Assembly (NCBI GenBank): GCA_947000775.1
Contig: CAMQGK010000637.1
Location: forward strand, 11,511,501-11,575,500
Direction of reading: 5' to 3'
DNA length: 64,000 nucleotides
Origin: Pterois miles
Taxonomy: Eukaryota > Chordata > Actinopteri > Perciformes > Scorpaenidae
The notes under the pieces are model-generated. The model saw only the letters and a list, made by a program, of their open reading frames with translations, did no database searches and was not told the origin of the DNA. Position numbers and translations under genes: made by a program. Numbering within the stretch: the stretch's first letter is position 1; the number at the start of each line of letters is the position of its first letter. Positions 61,593 to 64,000 of the stretch are shown here, in pieces.

Positions 61593-62228
61593 TTAAAGGA
61601 CAAGTGTGTACCAATTGGGGGGATCTATTGGCAAAAATTGAATATAATATTAATAACTAACGTTTTCTTTTGTGTACCAAGATAATAACAATTGTGTTTA
61701 TTACCTGAATGAGCAATTCATATCTACATACAGAGTGGGTCCCCTCCATGAGCGAACTGGATACAGCTGATTTACCTAAAAAAAAAATTATCCACCAGGT
61801 TACAGACATCTCTTTCCCATTATATGGAAAAATGTCTTTTTGGGGGGGCAGTGGCATCACATGACAGGCACAGAAATTGTAGTACCACTGTTTGGCCACT
61901 ACGAAAATCTGCATCCCAGCCCATTGCTCTTCCTGGGGGCTCGGTCCCCTCTCCACAGTCTGCCATGTTGCATCGCCATGTTTCAACAGTAGCACTGAAA
62001 ACCAAACCAAACTGTTAACTTTTCCTGCACTGGCCTGAGTAAATAACATTACCGCCGCTCTCTCTCTTGCTTCACCACTCACTTCCCACATACACACACT
62101 TTACGCACTGCCGCTGCTCTAAATGACCTATGCTATAAAATATATCTATACAAATTTGAGTTTTCGGGTCGGCCAAAGTAGCACTCATTTGGCACCTCAC
62201 TGCCAGATCTTCCAAACTGGACCTTTAA
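61593..62228. mobile_element. TTAA-flanked MITE
   Basis: Bounded by TTAA at 61593-61596 and 62225-62228, with ends AGGACAAGT and, inverted, AGGTCCAGT. The interior shares blocks with 17230-17840 (ggatctattggca.aaatt.aata, ccgccgctctctctc, ttgcttcacca.tcacttcccacata) and, at 61760-61945, with 38185-38345. Open frames across this stretch are by-products of the repeat. Confidence 0.75.
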
Positions 62229-63019
62229 GTATCAAAAGTTCTTTTCTGATAATAAATTAACTAAATCTGTAGAAAAAATACATATACTTACAAGTAAATG
62301 ATGTTAATAAAGTAAGTAAGTCAGAATTTTTAGATTTATGAAGTTTATTTCTTTTAACATGTGCACCACCTTAAAAATGGAGGCTACTTTATACTTTAAG
62401 GGCGCATTCACACCAGCCTTGTTTAGTCCAGTTGAACCAAACCCTGGAGCGTTTACCCCCTTGGTGCACTTCGTAGGAACGCAGGAATCGAACCCTGGTA
62501 CGGATCAGACAACCGCTCTCTGGTCCTCCTCGAAGGGATAGTCTCAGTCTGCTGTCAAGTCAACACCTTTCAAACCAATCATAGGAAGCGTACCATTTTA
62601 GCCATCATTTCAATGGTTAAAGGACTGTTTCCTTTTCTCGTTTAGGTGACCAGTGGCTATTAGCATACTTGCTAGCAAAATGTCAGATGCACCGTCAGAT
62701 GTCTCCTGAATATCTGGGTGGAAGAGAACATCGCTCAATCACCTGAGAAGGTGTATAAGAACGCTGAGGTATGCCTGCATTAATAAATTATTAAATAACT
62801 GCTCCAGATCAACACCAATGTGAACAGAACCTGACACTGTTTCATTGTTTGTGATATCCAGCTACAAATTAGGAGCAGTTTGTTGTCTTTTTTTTGTCTT
62901 TCTACCCACCATCTGTCTGACCAATAATCAAATGACCTTTCTAATACATGAGTTTTGTTTACAATCTCTGGACCAATTGTAAAACTGAAACAATGCATCA
63001 CCCTCATATCGGTTTGGTT
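62229..63019. other. Flanking DNA with a repeat-like block
   Basis: 62400-62560 (gcgcattcacaccagccttg, cagttgaaccaaaccctgga, aatcgaaccctggtacgg) resembles a known type of fish DNA-transposon terminus with 'accaaaccctgg' motifs. No gene recognised. Confidence 0.4.
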
Positions 63020-63330
63020 TAGGAACCAGACCTTTAGGGGGAAACCCAAAAATTAAAGGGATTAAAAAAAAAAATCTATTTTTTCTTTTTTGAAAGGTGG
63101 AAGGAGGAAGGAATGGTTGCTGGCTGGAATAAAAATTTGAAAAAAATTTTTTTTTTTTTTTTTTTTTTTTTATCATCATGGGGAAGAAGACAACTGATAA
63201 AAAAAAGATGTTTTAATAAAAGAAAAAAAAGAGAAGGAGAGAAGAGAAGGGGGAGTGGAATAAAAAAAAAAAATAATAATGAAGGAAAAAAAGAGAAAAA
63301 AAAAAAGGGAAAAAAAAAAAAAAATACTTA
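63020..63330. other. Homopolymer-rich low-complexity block, quality suspect
   Basis: Runs of A, T and G of 5 to over 20 bases in quick succession, including a 30-base T run near 63142-63170 and several A runs of 11-15 bases to 63323. Sequence on both sides is ordinary. Open frames rich in Lys or Phe here are not credible genes. Confidence 0.8.
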
Positions 63331-64000
63331 AGTATTATGATGAAGTATTTTAACTTTTCTTACATTACACCTCTGCAGTTATTTAACTATAACTACTACA
63401 ACTATATTTTTATCCCAAACACAGAGAGCTTTTCTCGTTAATTAGGTTGACTGTAATTTACTTAGCATCTGCCAATTAGAAGAAAAATGTAGAACACTGT
63501 CTTAGACAGAACCAACTGCTTTGCTGACATTTATCATCTTGCTAAAGGTCAAGAAGGAATTACACAGAACGTATGATCAGACTCAGAAATAGCCAGCTCT
63601 ACACAATTACAGAGCGCATATTCGTCTGAATATTTCCATTTCTTTGGATATGAAGAAGTAACAAGGTAAGCAGGTGTCTGGTGTTTTTATATGGCCTAAT
63701 TAAAGATAAGCACGTCCAGTGCTGTTCTGAGGAACTGGCTTGTTGTTTTCTCTTATTTCTATTTATTTCAATTCAAATAAACAACAGACTATTACATTTC
63801 TTATAGGCATACAGATAACAGTTCATTTAAGAAAAGTTTATATCTGCAGATACAATGATAACATGACATTTATATTAGCAAAGCACTTTGAATTATTAAA
63901 AGTAGGGTTTGATAAATGGCACCCCTCCAAGGACTGTGTGGTACGTTTTTTATTTTATTGGCACCATTTGTCTATTTATTCATTTATTTAGATGCCTTTT
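63331..64000. other. Flanking DNA without recognised features
   Basis: AT-rich, no repeat family or coding exon recognised. A donor-like acaaggtaagc at 63663-63673 has no supporting exon upstream. Confidence 0.4.

Noticed and set aside
63663..63673. Splice-donor-like acaaggtaagc
   Set aside because: No coding exon lies upstream and hs6st3 already ends at 56855. A single donor match is expected by chance.
1..64000. CRISPR arrays, operons, phage or bacterial systems
   Set aside because: No regularly spaced repeats with unique spacers and no prokaryotic gene organisation. All tandem arrays are microsatellites.

Overview
The window is AT-rich vertebrate DNA, most likely from a teleost, and I would lean towards a spiny-rayed fish. 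It has one recognisable protein-coding exon, spliceosomal splice signals, long (TA)n/(CA)n microsatellites, tRNA-derived SINEs, a Tc1/mariner copy and many hAT-type and TTAA-flanked non-autonomous transposons. Several of these repeats resemble families I know from fish genomes. The species cannot be named from this sequence.

Layout. Positions 1-56086 look like the 3' part of a very long intron. Positions 56087-56855 are the terminal coding exon of a heparan-sulfate 6-O-sulfotransferase. It is best matched to HS6ST3, on the + strand, and has a clear acceptor and stop codon. From 56856 onward comes the 3' UTR followed by intergenic or flanking DNA. Exon 1 (signal anchor, 5'-PAPS loop and catalytic base in this family) is not in the window. 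Vertebrate HS6ST3 is typically two coding exons split by a very large intron, which fits the gene-poor 56 kb upstream.

The intron is a mosaic of mobile-element debris. The clearest pieces are: (1) a Tc1-like DD34E transposon at 28119-29508 with TA target duplications and a transposase broken by one frame change; (2) a hAT-like non-autonomous element at 37612-38498 with an 8-bp target duplication, itself carrying another repeat; (3) a 184-bp hAT MITE at 53574-53757, also with an 8-bp target duplication, inserted inside an older repeat; (4) a tRNA-headed SINE at 39594-39931 with a perfect 14-bp target duplication, plus two relatives; (5) a second tRNA-derived SINE family with three copies; (6) TTAA-bounded MITEs at 20489-21364 and 61593-62228; (7) a decayed hAT region near 5195-6050 that still encodes part of a BED zinc finger. 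Between them are stretches free of recognised repeats (for example 19200-19990, 26130-26700, 30775-30930 and 33890-34090). These are candidates for conserved regulatory DNA, but that is inference.

Two stretches (59240-59345 and 63020-63325) show stretched homopolymers that look more like assembly or sequencing error than biology. I found no CRISPR array, operon, free-standing RNA gene or new multi-gene system. The interest lies in transposon structure, the lineage-specific C-terminus of the sulfotransferase, and sequence-quality flags.
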